Source of the DNA: JAEUOS01 sp046160545 | GTDB lineage: Bacteria; Pseudomonadota; Gammaproteobacteria; Burkholderiales; JAEUOS01 | DNA: 64,000 nucleotides | Direction of reading: 5' to 3' | Assembly (NCBI GenBank): GCA_046160545.1 | Contig: JBJXGS010000093.1 | Coordinates: 11,130 to 75,129, forward strand | Shown: one piece after another, positions 45,121 to 54,438 of the stretch | Layout of the letters: every line of letters starts with the position of its first letter | Numbering within the stretch: position 1 is the first letter of the stretch | Notes under the pieces: model-generated | Databases searched by the model: none | The model's input: only the letters and a program-made list of their open reading frames with translations | What the model was told of the DNA's origin: nothing | Made by a program: the position numbers and the translations under genes

Positions 45121-46152
45121 CTATGGCCGTGCTGCGACGTCGCCGATCTTGACTGGCCGCGCGGCACTCATGATCAGACCGTAGGACACCCTGTCGAAGA
45201 CGCGGAAGATGTAGACAAGGCCGTTGCGCTCGTCGGGCAGCTTGACGGACTTGAAATTGCGGTCGTAGATGCTGGAGCGCTCGCGCACGTCTGCGCCGTA
45301 GCTGTGCAAAGCCAGTACGTGGCCGGGCTCAAGGCCGTCCTTCTTGCCGCGCGAAATTGAGATTACGCGCGGACCACCCGTCTCGCGCACGCCACCCACG
45401 ATCGACAGCACGCGGCCATCGACCTCGGCAGCAGGCGAACGCGGTGCATATTCGACCACCTCGGGCCGCGGGCTGGGCACGAGCCGGTCGCCCGTGCCGA
45501 TCTCCTGCTTGGAGTCGGTGATGCGCAAGGTCGTGGGAGTCGTGCGCCGCTCGACCGTCGCAGTCCCAAGATACATCGCCTCGTACCCGAGAGTTTCCTT
45601 GCTGACCGGATCAATGAGCGCTGCGCCCGGCCGATACACGTGCCAGCTGGCGACTTTCTCGTCGACATTGCCGCTGGCATAGGCGAGGTCGCCCTTGCCA
45701 AGATAGACCCGCCCTTCCTGTGTCGCGATGATGCGCGGCGAAGTCGCCATGTCACCTTCGTCCACCACCAGCGGCTGGGTGAGAAAGGGCTCGATCTCGT
45801 TGGCCGGGATCGACGGGATCGCCGCGCTGGTGCGTTCGATGCGCGTACGCGGCTCGACCTTGACAGTAGCCAGGCGAATGCGTGGGGTCGACCCCGAACG
45901 ATCCAGAACGACGATGTCGCCTGGATAGATGCGGTGCGGATTGCGGATGCGTTCCTTGTTGGGCTGCCACACCTCGGGCCAACGATAGGGATCCTTGAGG
46001 AACTTGGCCGAGATGCCCCACAGCGTGTCGCCAGGCACAACCACGTGCCGGTCCGGCGCGTTGTCGTTGAGCGCGGGCGGCGCTGACGGTTGGGCCAACG
46101 CGGATGTCGCGAAAATCGTTGCCGCGACCAGCGCGATCCAGGGTTTACGCAT
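45121..46152 (-). CDS. Secreted LysM peptidoglycan-binding protein
   Basis: From the ATG at 46150-46152, with a strong AAGGAG, it has 343 residues: signal peptide (WIALVAATIFATSALAQ) and one LysM domain (about 36-83, HVVVPGDTLWGISAKFLKD and NPHRIYPGDIVVL). The rest is an extended beta-rich part without a recognised domain. It precedes dprA, the conserved order LysM-dprA in betaproteobacteria, divergent from def. Confidence 0.9.
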   Translation of the reverse strand: MRKPWIALVAATIFATSALAQPSAPPALNDNAPDRHVVVPGDTLWGISAKFLKDPYRWPEVWQPNKERIRNPHRIYPGDIVVLDRSGSTPRIRLATVKVEPRTRIERTSAAIPSIPANEIEPFLTQPLVVDEGDMATSPRIIATQEGRVYLGKGDLAYASGNVDEKVASWHVYRPGAALIDPVSKETLGYEAMYLGTATVERRTTPTTLRITDSKQEIGTGDRLVPSPRPEVVEYAPRSPAAEVDGRVLSIVGGVRETGGPRVISISRGKKDGLEPGHVLALHSYGADVRERSSIYDRNFKSVKLPDERNGLVYIFRVFDRVSYGLIMSAARPVKIGDVAARP

Positions 46153-46272
46153 GACGTTCTCCTTGATCCGGCGATTGAAGCGCCGCCTCAAACGTTCCCA
46201 CAGGGCCACTTCAGGACGTTTGCGCGCATGCCTTGCGCTCCACGCGCCGCGATGCCGGTTTTCGGCCAGCTA

Positions 46273-46302
46273 CTTTAACATGTGGCTGGCAATGTTTACA
46301 AA
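46273..46302 (-). promoter_or_regulatory. Candidate promoter for the LysM gene
   Basis: On the minus strand TTGTAA (complement of 46297-46302) and TTAAAG (46273-46278) are 18 bases apart, about 120 bases before the start codon. The region 46270-46330 is AT-rich and serves both divergent genes. Confidence 0.35.
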
Positions 46303-46417
46303 GTAGGTTTAAATTGTCCCGATAATGCCATTGATTAGCAAGCCTTTTTCCGAATTCACCCAATTCCGGACGTAGCGCAAAAGCAACGCCTTCCGGCCGA
46401 CTCTCGCGGCAAAAATC

Positions 46418-46924
46418 ATGGCCCTCCTCCCCATCCTCACCTATCCGGACCCCCGCTTGCACAAAGTTGCGCAGGCAGTGCGGATGTTCGACGACGATCT
46501 GCGCCGCCTGGTCGCAGACATGGTCGAGACCATGTATGCCGCACCCGGCGTTGGCTTGGCCGCCACACAGGTCGATGTCCACCGGCAGGTGATCGTCATC
46601 GACGTGTCCGAAGCACATGACGAGTTGAAGGTCCTCATCAATCCGCGCATCCTGTGGCGTGATGGCACCCAGTATTGCGAAGAAGGCTGCCTTTCGGTGC
46701 CCGGCATCTATGAGGAAGTCGAGCGCGCCCAGCATATCGGCGTCGAAGCCGAGGATGCCAACGGCAAGACCTTCCGGCTCGAAGCCGACGACCTGCTTGC
46801 GGTCTGCATACAGCACGAGATGGACCACCTGAAGGGCAAGGTGTTCGTCGAATACCTTTCGCGCCTGAAACAGTCGCGCATCAAGAGCCGCATGGAAAAG
46901 GAGGCGCGCCGCAAGGCCGCCTGA
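46418..46924 (+). CDS. def: Peptide deformylase
   Basis: It removes the formyl group from nascent proteins. It has 168 residues. The three signature motifs are seen: GVGLAATQ, EEGCLSVPG with Cys91, and QHEMDHLKG with His133, Glu134 and His137, which bind Fe2+ or Zn2+. It is followed by fmt after 55 bases, the classic pair. Confidence 0.98.
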   Translation: MALLPILTYPDPRLHKVAQAVRMFDDDLRRLVADMVETMYAAPGVGLAATQVDVHRQVIVIDVSEAHDELKVLINPRILWRDGTQYCEEGCLSVPGIYEEVERAQHIGVEAEDANGKTFRLEADDLLAVCIQHEMDHLKGKVFVEYLSRLKQSRIKSRMEKEARRKAA

Positions 46925-46979
46925 AACCCGTGCGTCGCGCCCACGCGCGGCACGCTGCCCTGCTGCGCCAGGAATGCCC

Positions 46980-47906
46980 ATGAAAGCCGTCTTTGCCGGC
47001 ACCCCCGAGTTCGCATCTGCGGCACTTGCAGCCTTGATCGAGGCGGGTATCGAAATCCCTCTGGTATTGACGCGCGCCGACCAGCCGGCCGGGCGCGGCA
47101 TGGTCATGACGCCTAGCCCCGTCAAGCGCCTGGCGCTGGCACACGCGATCGAGGTGCTGCAACCGGGTTCGCTCAAGCGCGATGCCGCCGTCCTGTCGCG
47201 CCTTGCCGCAACCTCCCACGACGTCATGGTGGTGGCGGCCTACGGCCTGATCCTGCCGCCGCAGGTCCTCGCCATCCCGCCGCGCGGCTGCCTCAACATC
47301 CACGCTTCGCTCCTGCCGCGCTGGCGCGGTGCGGCACCTATACAGCGCGCGATCGAGGCCGGCGATGCCGAAACCGGGATCTGCATCATGCAGATGGACG
47401 CCGGCCTGGATACCGGCGCGGTCCTCTGCGAGCGCAGGCTCGCCATCTCCGCCACCGACACCGCCGCCACCCTCGGTGACAAGCTGACCAAGCTGGGGGC
47501 CGCGACGATCGTCACGGCGCTTGCGGATCTCGACCAACTGGTACCGCAAGCCCAGCCGGCGAGCGGCGCGACATACGCGCACAAGATCGCCAAACATGAA
47601 GCGCCGCTCGATTTTTCCCTGGAGGGCGAGACCCTCGCCCGCAAGGTGCGCGCCTTCGATCCCTTCCCCGGTACCACGATGACCCTGGATGGATCGACGA
47701 TAAAGGTGTGGGCCGCTCATAGCGGGAGCGACGTTTCCGCCGCGGTGGCCGGTACCATCACCGCGATCGATGCCGACGGCATCACGATCGCCTGCGGCAA
47801 GGGCAGCCTTATCGTCACTCGCCTGCAGCGGCCGGGCGGACGGCGCATCTCTGCGCGGGAATTCGCCGCCAGCGTTGCACTCGCGCCCGGACAGAGGGCG
47901 GGCTGA
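46980..47906 (+). CDS. fmt: Methionyl-tRNA formyltransferase
   Basis: It formylates initiator tRNA. It has 308 residues: MKAVFAGTPEFASAAL start, LNIHASLLPRWRGAAPIQR active-site motif and METDAGLDTG-like MDAGLDTGAVL, then a C-terminal OB-fold. I take the ATG at 46980 because CAGGA is six bases before it, while the ATG at 46974 has none. rsmB starts four bases later. Confidence 0.96.
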   Translation: MKAVFAGTPEFASAALAALIEAGIEIPLVLTRADQPAGRGMVMTPSPVKRLALAHAIEVLQPGSLKRDAAVLSRLAATSHDVMVVAAYGLILPPQVLAIPPRGCLNIHASLLPRWRGAAPIQRAIEAGDAETGICIMQMDAGLDTGAVLCERRLAISATDTAATLGDKLTKLGAATIVTALADLDQLVPQAQPASGATYAHKIAKHEAPLDFSLEGETLARKVRAFDPFPGTTMTLDGSTIKVWAAHSGSDVSAAVAGTITAIDADGITIACGKGSLIVTRLQRPGGRRISAREFAASVALAPGQRAG

Positions 47907-47909
47907 CGC

Positions 47910-49190
47910 GTGGCCGCCTCGGCGGACCTGGCCGACGCGCTGACATTGGCGGCGCAGGGCATCGCCGCAGTCCGGCGCGGGCGGGCGCTTGACGACGCAC
48001 TTGCCGCACTGGGCGGCGCCACAGGCGCCACCGAACGCGCCGCGGCGCGCGACATCGCCTACCGCGCCTGCCGGCGCTTGAATCTTCTCGATTCCCTGGT
48101 GCGCGCCCTGCTCGCACGCCCCAATGAAGAACTGGCAGCGCCCCTCGCGGTCGCCCTCTCCGAATTGATCGACCATCCGCAACGCGCGCACCGCAGCGTC
48201 GACCAGGCGGTGCGCGGCATTTCCGCGCTGCGCGGCGGCGCCTACAAGGCGGTCGTCAACGCGACCCTGCGGCGCTTCCTGCGCGAGCGCGAAGCCTTGC
48301 TCGCCGCGGCGCACGCCGATGAGTCCCTGCGTCTGCAGCACCCGCAGTGGTGGATCGAACGCCTGCGCCTGGCATGGCCGCAGCATTGGGCAGGCATTCT
48401 TGCTTCCGGCAATTCCCACCCCCCCATGACCCTGCGGGTCAACCGGCGACGCGCGACCCTCGCAGAGGTCATGGAAAGCCTTGGCGACGCAGGTATCGAA
48501 GCGCAAGGACTCGGGCCCGGCGCGGTACGCATCGCCCGGCCGCGACCGGCCGAGCGCCTGCCCGGATTCTCAACCGGCCACTTCTCGATCCAGGACCTCG
48601 GAGCGCAGGCGGCTGCGCCCCTGCTGGATGTGGCCGAAGGCATGCGCGTTCTCGACGCCTGCGCGGCCCCTGGTGGCAAGGCTGCACATGTCCTCGAGAT
48701 CGCGGACTGCGATCTACTGGCACTGGACCACGACGCAGCGCGCTTGGCGGCGGTGCGCGACAACCTCGATCGCCTGGGACTTGCGGCCGACACGGCGGCG
48801 GCCGATGCCGGAAGTCTTGAGTCCTGGTGGGATGGCAAAGGCTTCGATCGCATTCTTCTGGACGCCCCCTGCACGGCCTCGGGCATCGTGCGTCGTCACC
48901 CGGATACGAAGTGGCTCAAGCGCGAATCCGATATCGCCGCGCTGGCACGCCAGCAGGCGCGCCTGCTCAAGGCCTTGTGGAAAGTCCTCGCACCCGGTGG
49001 TAAATTGCTGTATGCGACCTGCTCGGTGTTTCCCGAAGAAAACGTGCGCCAGGTCGCTGCGTTCCTGAGCTCGCACCCGAATGCAAGTCTCGAAGCGGCG
49101 CACACTGCGCTGGCGATCGACGCCGGGCAGATCCTTCCCGGCGATGACCATGACGGCTTTTTCTATGCGCGCCTGGTCAAGGCTCGTTGA
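47910..49190 (+). CDS. rsmB: 16S rRNA (cytosine-967-C5)-methyltransferase RsmB
   Basis: RsmB makes m5C967 in 16S rRNA. It has 426 residues: an N-terminal NusB-like helical domain (1-140) and a Rossmann methyltransferase with DACAAPGGKAAH, DAPCTASGIVRRHPD and the nucleophile-type Cys in LLYATCSVFPEEN. The start is GTG at 47910, four bases after the fmt stop. It is one of the standard def-fmt-rsmB genes. Confidence 0.96.
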   Translation: MAASADLADALTLAAQGIAAVRRGRALDDALAALGGATGATERAAARDIAYRACRRLNLLDSLVRALLARPNEELAAPLAVALSELIDHPQRAHRSVDQAVRGISALRGGAYKAVVNATLRRFLREREALLAAAHADESLRLQHPQWWIERLRLAWPQHWAGILASGNSHPPMTLRVNRRRATLAEVMESLGDAGIEAQGLGPGAVRIARPRPAERLPGFSTGHFSIQDLGAQAAAPLLDVAEGMRVLDACAAPGGKAAHVLEIADCDLLALDHDAARLAAVRDNLDRLGLAADTAAADAGSLESWWDGKGFDRILLDAPCTASGIVRRHPDTKWLKRESDIAALARQQARLLKALWKVLAPGGKLLYATCSVFPEENVRQVAAFLSSHPNASLEAAHTALAIDAGQILPGDDHDGFFYARLVKAR

Positions 49191-49737
49191 GGCGCTCCTT
49201 TGCGGCTTGCTGCTGCTGGCAGCGCCGGCACTGGCCGACACTTTCGAAGCCCGCGAGGCGCAACTGGAAGCGCAGGACGACGCCTGGACGGTCAGCGCGG
49301 AGTACACCGTCGAGCTCAACGCACGCGTCGAGGAGGCGGTCAGTCGCGGCGTGCCGCTGTATTTCAACTTCGAGTTCGAGCTGATCCGGCCACGCTGGTA
49401 TTGGCTCGACGAGAAGACGGTGCAGGCCACGCAGGTCTACAGACTCTCGTATCACGCACTGACGCGCCAATACCGGCTCTCGGCTGGCACGCTGTACCAG
49501 AGTTTCAGTTCGCTGGGAGAGGCACTGCGGGTGCTGGGACGGCCGCGCATGCAGGCCTTCGACAAGTCGCGCGTGCGCGCCGGCGAGTCCTATGTGGCCG
49601 CGGTGCGCCTGCGCCTTGACGTGACGCAGTTGCCGCGGCCGTTCCAGGTCTCGGCTCTGACCAATCGCGACTGGACGCTGGAATCCGAATGGCGGCGCTT
49701 TGCGTTCCGCCCGGACGGCGCCGGCGTGCAACGATGA
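49165..49737 (+). CDS. DUF4390 family secreted protein
   Basis: From the ATG at 49165 it has 190 residues with a signal peptide (MRAWSRLVEALLCGLLLLAA, cleaved after ALA). The mature part (YFNFEFELIRPRWYWLDEK, YRLSYHALTRQYRLS) fits DUF4390, of unknown function, found between rsmB and ntrY in betaproteobacteria. It overlaps rsmB by 26 bases and ntrY by ATGA at its stop, so translation is coupled. Confidence 0.87.
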   Translation: MRAWSRLVEALLCGLLLLAAPALADTFEAREAQLEAQDDAWTVSAEYTVELNARVEEAVSRGVPLYFNFEFELIRPRWYWLDEKTVQATQVYRLSYHALTRQYRLSAGTLYQSFSSLGEALRVLGRPRMQAFDKSRVRAGESYVAAVRLRLDVTQLPRPFQVSALTNRDWTLESEWRRFAFRPDGAGVQR

Positions 49738-51869
49738 GCCGCACGCCGCGCTACGCGTTGATCGGCGCCCTGGGCGCCTCCGGTGTACTGCTTTACCTGT
49801 TGGCCTTGGCCAGCGCCAACACCGAGACCTTCGCCCGCTACTACACCGTCCTCCTGACAGCCAATGCGATTGTCGCGGCAGCGATGTTCGCGGTGGTGGT
49901 GGGCCTGGGAGTGCGTCTGTGGACCCGTTACCGCAGCAAAGCCTTCGGCACCGGATTGACCACCCGCCTGACGATCTTGCTCGCGTTGATGGCGATCGTT
50001 CCGGGTACGCTTGTCTACACCGTCTCGGTGCAGTTCCTGTCGCGCTCGATCGAGTCCTGGTTCAACGTGCGGGTCGACACCAGCCTCGAGTCCGGGCTGA
50101 CGCTGGCACGCACCACCCTGGATGCCATGCTGCAGGATGTCGCCGGACGCACCCGCCTTATGGCGGCCGAGTCCAACGGCGTTCCGGACGCGGCGCTGGG
50201 CACGCTGCTCACGCGCATGCTCGACCAGACCGGGCTGCAGGAGGCCGCGGTTTTCACCGTCTCGGGGCGACTCATCGCGGCGGCCGGAGCCGGCTCGGTG
50301 CGCTTGACCCCGGACCTGCCGGACGCCTCGGTCCTGGAGCGCGCCGCAGAGGGGCGTGGCTACGCCGGTGTCGAAAGCGCAGCGCGCCCCGGCGAACGCG
50401 GCGCGCTGCGCATGCGCGTCGTCGCCCCGCTGTCGATCCGCGCGCTGGGGGTCGAAACCCGCGTCCTGCAGGTCCTGCAGAACGTACCCGACGCCCTGAC
50501 TGCCAGCGCCGAGTCGGTGCAGACCGGCTACCGCGATTACCAGGAACTGTCGCTGTCGCGCCGCGGTCTGCGCAACATCTACACCATCACACTGACGCTC
50601 ACACTGCTCCTGGCACTGTTCGGCGCCATCGTCGCAGCCTTCTATTTTTCGAATCGCCTCTCGGCGCCGCTGTCGCTCCTGGCGCAAGGCACCGAGGCGG
50701 TCGCGCAGGGTGACTTCACGCCGCGCGGCGAGATCGCCGGGCGCGACGAACTGGGCGTGCTCACGCAGTCGTTCAGTCGCATGACCCGCCAGCTCGACGA
50801 CGCTCGCGCCAGCGTCCTGCAGCGCGAAGCGCAGCTGGAGGCCGCCAAGGCCTACCTGGAACGGATCCTGGTCAACCTTTCCTCGGCGGTGATGGTGTTC
50901 GATGCCGACATGCGCTTGGTCAGCGCCAATCAGGCCGCCGAAACCATTCTGGGCATCGACGCCGTGTCCTGTCTGGGACGCAAACTTGCGGAACTTGCGG
51001 GGCTGCCCGAGTTTGCCGCCGAGGTCGGTGAATCCTTCGCGCAGGCCGGCGAGCGAGTCTGGCAGCGCCAGGTCGAATTCACGCGCTCGGCCGACGAGCG
51101 CAGCCTCACCCTTTTGCTGCGCGGCTCGCGCCTTGACGCAAGCGGCGGCGAGGGGCACCTGGTGGTCTGCGACGACATCAGTGAGCTGGTCTCGGCCCAG
51201 CGCAGCGCCGCCTGGGGCGAGGTGGCGCGCCGGCTGGCGCACGAGATCAAGAACCCGCTTACCCCGATACAGCTTTCGGCAGAACGCCTGAAGATGAAGC
51301 TGGGCGACAAGCTTGCCGGCAGCGATGCCGAGCTCTTGCAACGCTCCACCGACTTGATCGTGGCCCAGGTCAACGCGTTGAAGCACATGGTTGACGATTT
51401 CAAGGAGTATGCACGCACCCCGCCGGCGGCGCTGGTGAGCCTTGACTTGAACCTGCTGGTGCGCGAAGTGCTCGGACTGTATGAGTCCTCACCGGTGCCG
51501 ATCCAGGCTGACCTGGCAGACGATGTCGAACGCGTGCAGGGTGATGCCTCGCAATTGCGCCAGGTGATCCACAACCTGCTGCAGAATGCGCAGGACGCAG
51601 TCGCCGGTCGCGACGCGCCTGCGATCGTCGTCGCCACCAGCGCGATTGCAGGTGGCGCGCGGCTGACCGTGACCGACAACGGCCCCGGATTCACGCCCAA
51701 GGTCATCGGGCGCGCATTCGAGCCCTATGTGACCACCAAGGCACGCGGCACCGGATTGGGACTGGCGATCGTCAAACGCATCGTCGAAGATCATCACGGC
51801 ACGATCGCGCTTGCCAATCGTGACAAGGGGGGCGCGGAGATCAGCCTCACCTTGCGTGCGGCATCCTGA
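49734..51869 (+). CDS. ntrY: NtrY-family sensor histidine kinase
   Basis: It has 711 residues: about four membrane segments (N-terminus and around 285-305), a HAMP domain (YFSNRLSAPLSLLAQGTEAV), a PAS domain (LVNLSSAVMVFDADMRLVSA), and a kinase core with the phospho-His motif ARRLAHEIKNPLTPIQLSAE and ATPase motifs NLLQNAQDAVAG and GTGLGLAIVKR. NtrY/NtrX pairs act in nitrogen or respiratory control. Here the partner regulator is short. It starts by ATGA overlap with DUF4390. Confidence 0.92.
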   Translation: MSRTPRYALIGALGASGVLLYLLALASANTETFARYYTVLLTANAIVAAAMFAVVVGLGVRLWTRYRSKAFGTGLTTRLTILLALMAIVPGTLVYTVSVQFLSRSIESWFNVRVDTSLESGLTLARTTLDAMLQDVAGRTRLMAAESNGVPDAALGTLLTRMLDQTGLQEAAVFTVSGRLIAAAGAGSVRLTPDLPDASVLERAAEGRGYAGVESAARPGERGALRMRVVAPLSIRALGVETRVLQVLQNVPDALTASAESVQTGYRDYQELSLSRRGLRNIYTITLTLTLLLALFGAIVAAFYFSNRLSAPLSLLAQGTEAVAQGDFTPRGEIAGRDELGVLTQSFSRMTRQLDDARASVLQREAQLEAAKAYLERILVNLSSAVMVFDADMRLVSANQAAETILGIDAVSCLGRKLAELAGLPEFAAEVGESFAQAGERVWQRQVEFTRSADERSLTLLLRGSRLDASGGEGHLVVCDDISELVSAQRSAAWGEVARRLAHEIKNPLTPIQLSAERLKMKLGDKLAGSDAELLQRSTDLIVAQVNALKHMVDDFKEYARTPPAALVSLDLNLLVREVLGLYESSPVPIQADLADDVERVQGDASQLRQVIHNLLQNAQDAVAGRDAPAIVVATSAIAGGARLTVTDNGPGFTPKVIGRAFEPYVTTKARGTGLGLAIVKRIVEDHHGTIALANRDKGGAEISLTLRAAS

Positions 51870-51900
51870 TGCTGGCATAGAATCTGCAACGGAAAACACC

Positions 51901-52539
51901 ATGGCAAACATACTGGTCGTAGACGACGAGATCGGCATCCGCGAGTTGCTGCTGGAGATCCTCGGCGACGAAGGGCACAGCGTGACGCTGGCCGAGAACG
52001 CCGCGCAGGCGCGTGCGGCACGACTGGTGGCCAAGCCTGAACTGGTTCTCCTGGATATTTGGATGCCCGACACCGACGGCGTCTCACTGCTCAAGGAGTG
52101 GGCCGCCGGCGGACTTTTGACCATGCCGGTACTCATGATGAGCGGGCATGCGACCATCGACACCGCGGTCGAGGCCACCCGCATCGGCGCGACCGACTTT
52201 CTGGAAAAGCCGATCGCCCTGGCCAAGCTCCTGGCCGCGGTCAAGCGCGCCCTGGCGGTGCGTGCACCGGTCAGACCGGCGCCGCTGCCTGCGCCTGTGG
52301 TGCTGCCCGTCGTAGCCGAGACGCCACCGGCGCAGGCATCCGGCCTGGACCTTGAACTGCCCCTGCGCGAGGCGCGCGATGCGTTCGAGCGCGCCTATTT
52401 CACCTTCCACCTGGCGCGCGAAAAGGGCAGTATGACGCGCATCGCCGAGCGCACCGGGCTGGAACGAACGCACCTTTACCGCAAGTTGAAGGCGCTCGGG
52501 CTGCCGGTCGGCAACCGCAAGGTCGAGGATTCGGCCTGA
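51901..52539 (+). CDS. Short NtrX-like response regulator without AAA+ domain
   Basis: It has 212 residues: a receiver (1-118) with Asp52 (LLDIWMPDTDG), a Pro/Ala-rich linker and a C-terminal Fis-type helix-turn-helix (SMTRIAERTGLERTHLYRKL). The sigma54 AAA+ domain of full NtrX (about 240 residues, GAFTGA) is missing. Such short partners of NtrY occur in Burkholderiales. Without AAA+ it would act on sigma70 promoters or as a repressor. A weak GGA lies before the ATG. It is 31 bases after ntrY. Confidence 0.9.
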   Translation: MANILVVDDEIGIRELLLEILGDEGHSVTLAENAAQARAARLVAKPELVLLDIWMPDTDGVSLLKEWAAGGLLTMPVLMMSGHATIDTAVEATRIGATDFLEKPIALAKLLAAVKRALAVRAPVRPAPLPAPVVLPVVAETPPAQASGLDLELPLREARDAFERAYFTFHLAREKGSMTRIAERTGLERTHLYRKLKALGLPVGNRKVEDSA

Positions 52540-52720
52540 CCGTCAGGCAGGACGCCGCACCGCACCGATCCCGGACCCCAGGCGGCAGGCCTGGCGCGCC
52601 GGCGGATCCGGTCAAGTTCGACGCAATGGCGCCGTTATGGATCGACAGGCGGCGCATTCAACCGATCGGACCGTTGGCGCGTTAAGGCGTCAATTCGTGT
52701 GAACTGGTGCGAAAAGTCCG

Positions 52721-52748
52721 TTGAATTCCGGGTTTCGGCCCGTATATT
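52721..52748 (+). promoter_or_regulatory. Sigma70 promoter of the DUF3567 gene
   Basis: TTGAAT (52721-52726) and TATATT (52743-52748) with 16 bases between, 42 bases before the ATG. The rest of the 251-base gap after the short regulator shows nothing else I can name. Confidence 0.65.
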
Positions 52749-52790
52749 GGTTTCACATCGTCCATACCCTCTTAGGGAAAGGAAGCCGCC

Positions 52791-53090
52791 ATGAAAATCG
52801 ATGCGATCCAGGATGCCTCTGAAGTCCCTGTAGTCATGACCAACGTGCTGTTCAACAGCCCGCATTACTACGTGGCCGAAATCTCGCAGGGCCGCTCGCT
52901 GTCGGGTTTCGAGGTCGTCGACAAGTTCACCGGCCGGGGCGCCTTCATCGACGGGGCGGTGGCCGCGCGCATGCGTGCTTCTTTCCAGGCCATGGTCAAC
53001 GGACAGAGCGGCGATGTCACGCCCGACCAGGTCGACGAGTTCTTGGGCGACTTCGACGCGATGCTCATGCAGCGGGTCGTGTTCCACTAG
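52791..53090 (+). CDS. DUF3567 family protein
   Basis: It has 99 residues, begins MKIDAIQDASEVPVVMTNVL, no signal or membrane segment. It fits DUF3567, a family of Burkholderiales with unknown function. A very good AAAGGAAG lies before the ATG and a good promoter upstream, so it is likely well expressed as a single gene. A perfect hairpin follows. Confidence 0.85.
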   Translation: MKIDAIQDASEVPVVMTNVLFNSPHYYVAEISQGRSLSGFEVVDKFTGRGAFIDGAVAARMRASFQAMVNGQSGDVTPDQVDEFLGDFDAMLMQRVVFH

Positions 53091-53141
53091 GCTGCCACCT
53101 CGCGGCGCAGGCGGCGCGAGCGTTACAATCCCTTCTCTTCG

Positions 53142-53166
53142 CGACGCCCGGATCCTCCGGGCGTCG
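53142..53166 (+). terminator. Hairpin terminator after the DUF3567 gene
   Basis: CGACGCCCGGA (53142-53152) and TCCGGGCGTCG (53156-53166) form a perfect 11-base stem with loop TCC, followed by TCGTTTGC. The T tail is short, but the position, 52 bases past the stop codon and 18 bases before the next ATG, suits a terminator. Confidence 0.6.
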
Positions 53167-53184
53167 TCGTTTGCACCCCTGCAA

Positions 53185-54435
53185 ATGCCCTCCCCGCCCG
53201 TTGTATCCGCTGTCCCTGCCCAGGGACGGCCCAGCGTCATTCTGCTGGCGGCACTGGCCTCCATCGGCGCCTTCTCGATCGACACCTTCCTGCCCAGCAT
53301 GGCGGCGATCGCCCGTGCGCTTGATGCGAACGCCGTGCAGGCCCAGCAGGTGCTCGCGGTGTACATGCTGGGCTTCGCGCTCATGAGCTTGTGGCATGGC
53401 TCGATCTCGGACGCGGTCGGGCGCCGCCCGGTGATCCTGGGCTCGCTCTTCGCTTACGCTCTGGCCTCACTGGTGTGCACCCTGGCGCCCAATATCGAAG
53501 TGCTGCTGGCGGCGCGCTTTGTGCAGGGGCTCTTCGGCGGTGCCGGATCGGTGGTGACGCGCGCCATCGTGCGCGATTGCTATGAGGGTCCGGCGGCGCA
53601 GCGCGCCATGTCTTCGCTGATGATGATCTTCTCGATTGCGCCCGCGGTGGCACCGGTGATAGGTGGCATCCTGCAACAGGCTTTCGGCTGGCGCAGCGTG
53701 TTCGCTTTCATGCTGCTCCTGGCCCTGGGGCTGATCGCCTGGGCCTGGCGCTCGCTGCCCGAGACCCTTCCCAAGGCGAAGCGCGCACCGCTTGAAGTCG
53801 GCGCGCTGGCCCGCGGCTATGCCGAGGTGTTCTCACGCCGCGAATTCCAGCTTCTGGCTGCCGCCAGCGCGCTCACCTTCGCGACCTTCTTTCTGTATGT
53901 GGCCGCTTCGCCCGCCTTCATCCTCCAGCACCTGGGGATGAGCGAGACCGATTTCGTCTGGTTTTTCGCCCCGGTGATCGGCGGCATGACCGCTGGCGCG
54001 GCGCTGTCCGGACGGCTGGCCGGCCGCCTCTCGTTACGGGGCACGGTGCAGGTTGGCTATGCCGTCATGCTACTGGGCATGCTGGCCAACCTCGCGGTGA
54101 CGCGCTTTGTCACCCCCGGCATGTCTGCGGGCGTGGCGCTCACGGCGCTCTCCGTCGCCCCGCTCGTGGTAGGTTCGTTCGGGCTGTCACTGATCTCGCC
54201 TTCGATCCAGCTCATGCTCATCAACCTGTTCCCGGAGCGCCGCGGCATGGTCGCATCCTGCCAGGGGTTCACGCAGCTGATGGTTTCGGCCGTCTCCGCG
54301 GGGGTGGTGGCGCCGGCAGTGACGCAAAGCTCATTCACCTTGGCGCTGGCTGCTGCAGCGTTCCTCGCGGCCGGACTCGTGTTGTGGTTTGCCGGCGCGC
54401 GCGTGGCGCGACGCCGTGAACAGGAGGCTGGATAG
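53185..54435 (+). CDS. Bcr/CflA-type MFS multidrug efflux protein
   Basis: From the ATG at 53185 it has 416 residues with about 12 helices. ASIGAFSIDTFLPSMAAI is the DHA1/Bcr start signature, SISDAVGRRPVILGSLF the loop 2-3 motif and RAIVRDCYEGPAAQRAMS is typical of Bcr/CflA. Probably exports drugs by proton antiport; the actual substrate is unknown. No strong ribosome site is seen. Confidence 0.9.
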   Translation: MPSPPVVSAVPAQGRPSVILLAALASIGAFSIDTFLPSMAAIARALDANAVQAQQVLAVYMLGFALMSLWHGSISDAVGRRPVILGSLFAYALASLVCTLAPNIEVLLAARFVQGLFGGAGSVVTRAIVRDCYEGPAAQRAMSSLMMIFSIAPAVAPVIGGILQQAFGWRSVFAFMLLLALGLIAWAWRSLPETLPKAKRAPLEVGALARGYAEVFSRREFQLLAAASALTFATFFLYVAASPAFILQHLGMSETDFVWFFAPVIGGMTAGAALSGRLAGRLSLRGTVQVGYAVMLLGMLANLAVTRFVTPGMSAGVALTALSVAPLVVGSFGLSLISPSIQLMLINLFPERRGMVASCQGFTQLMVSAVSAGVVAPAVTQSSFTLALAAAAFLAAGLVLWFAGARVARRREQEAG

Positions 54436-54438
54436 CAG

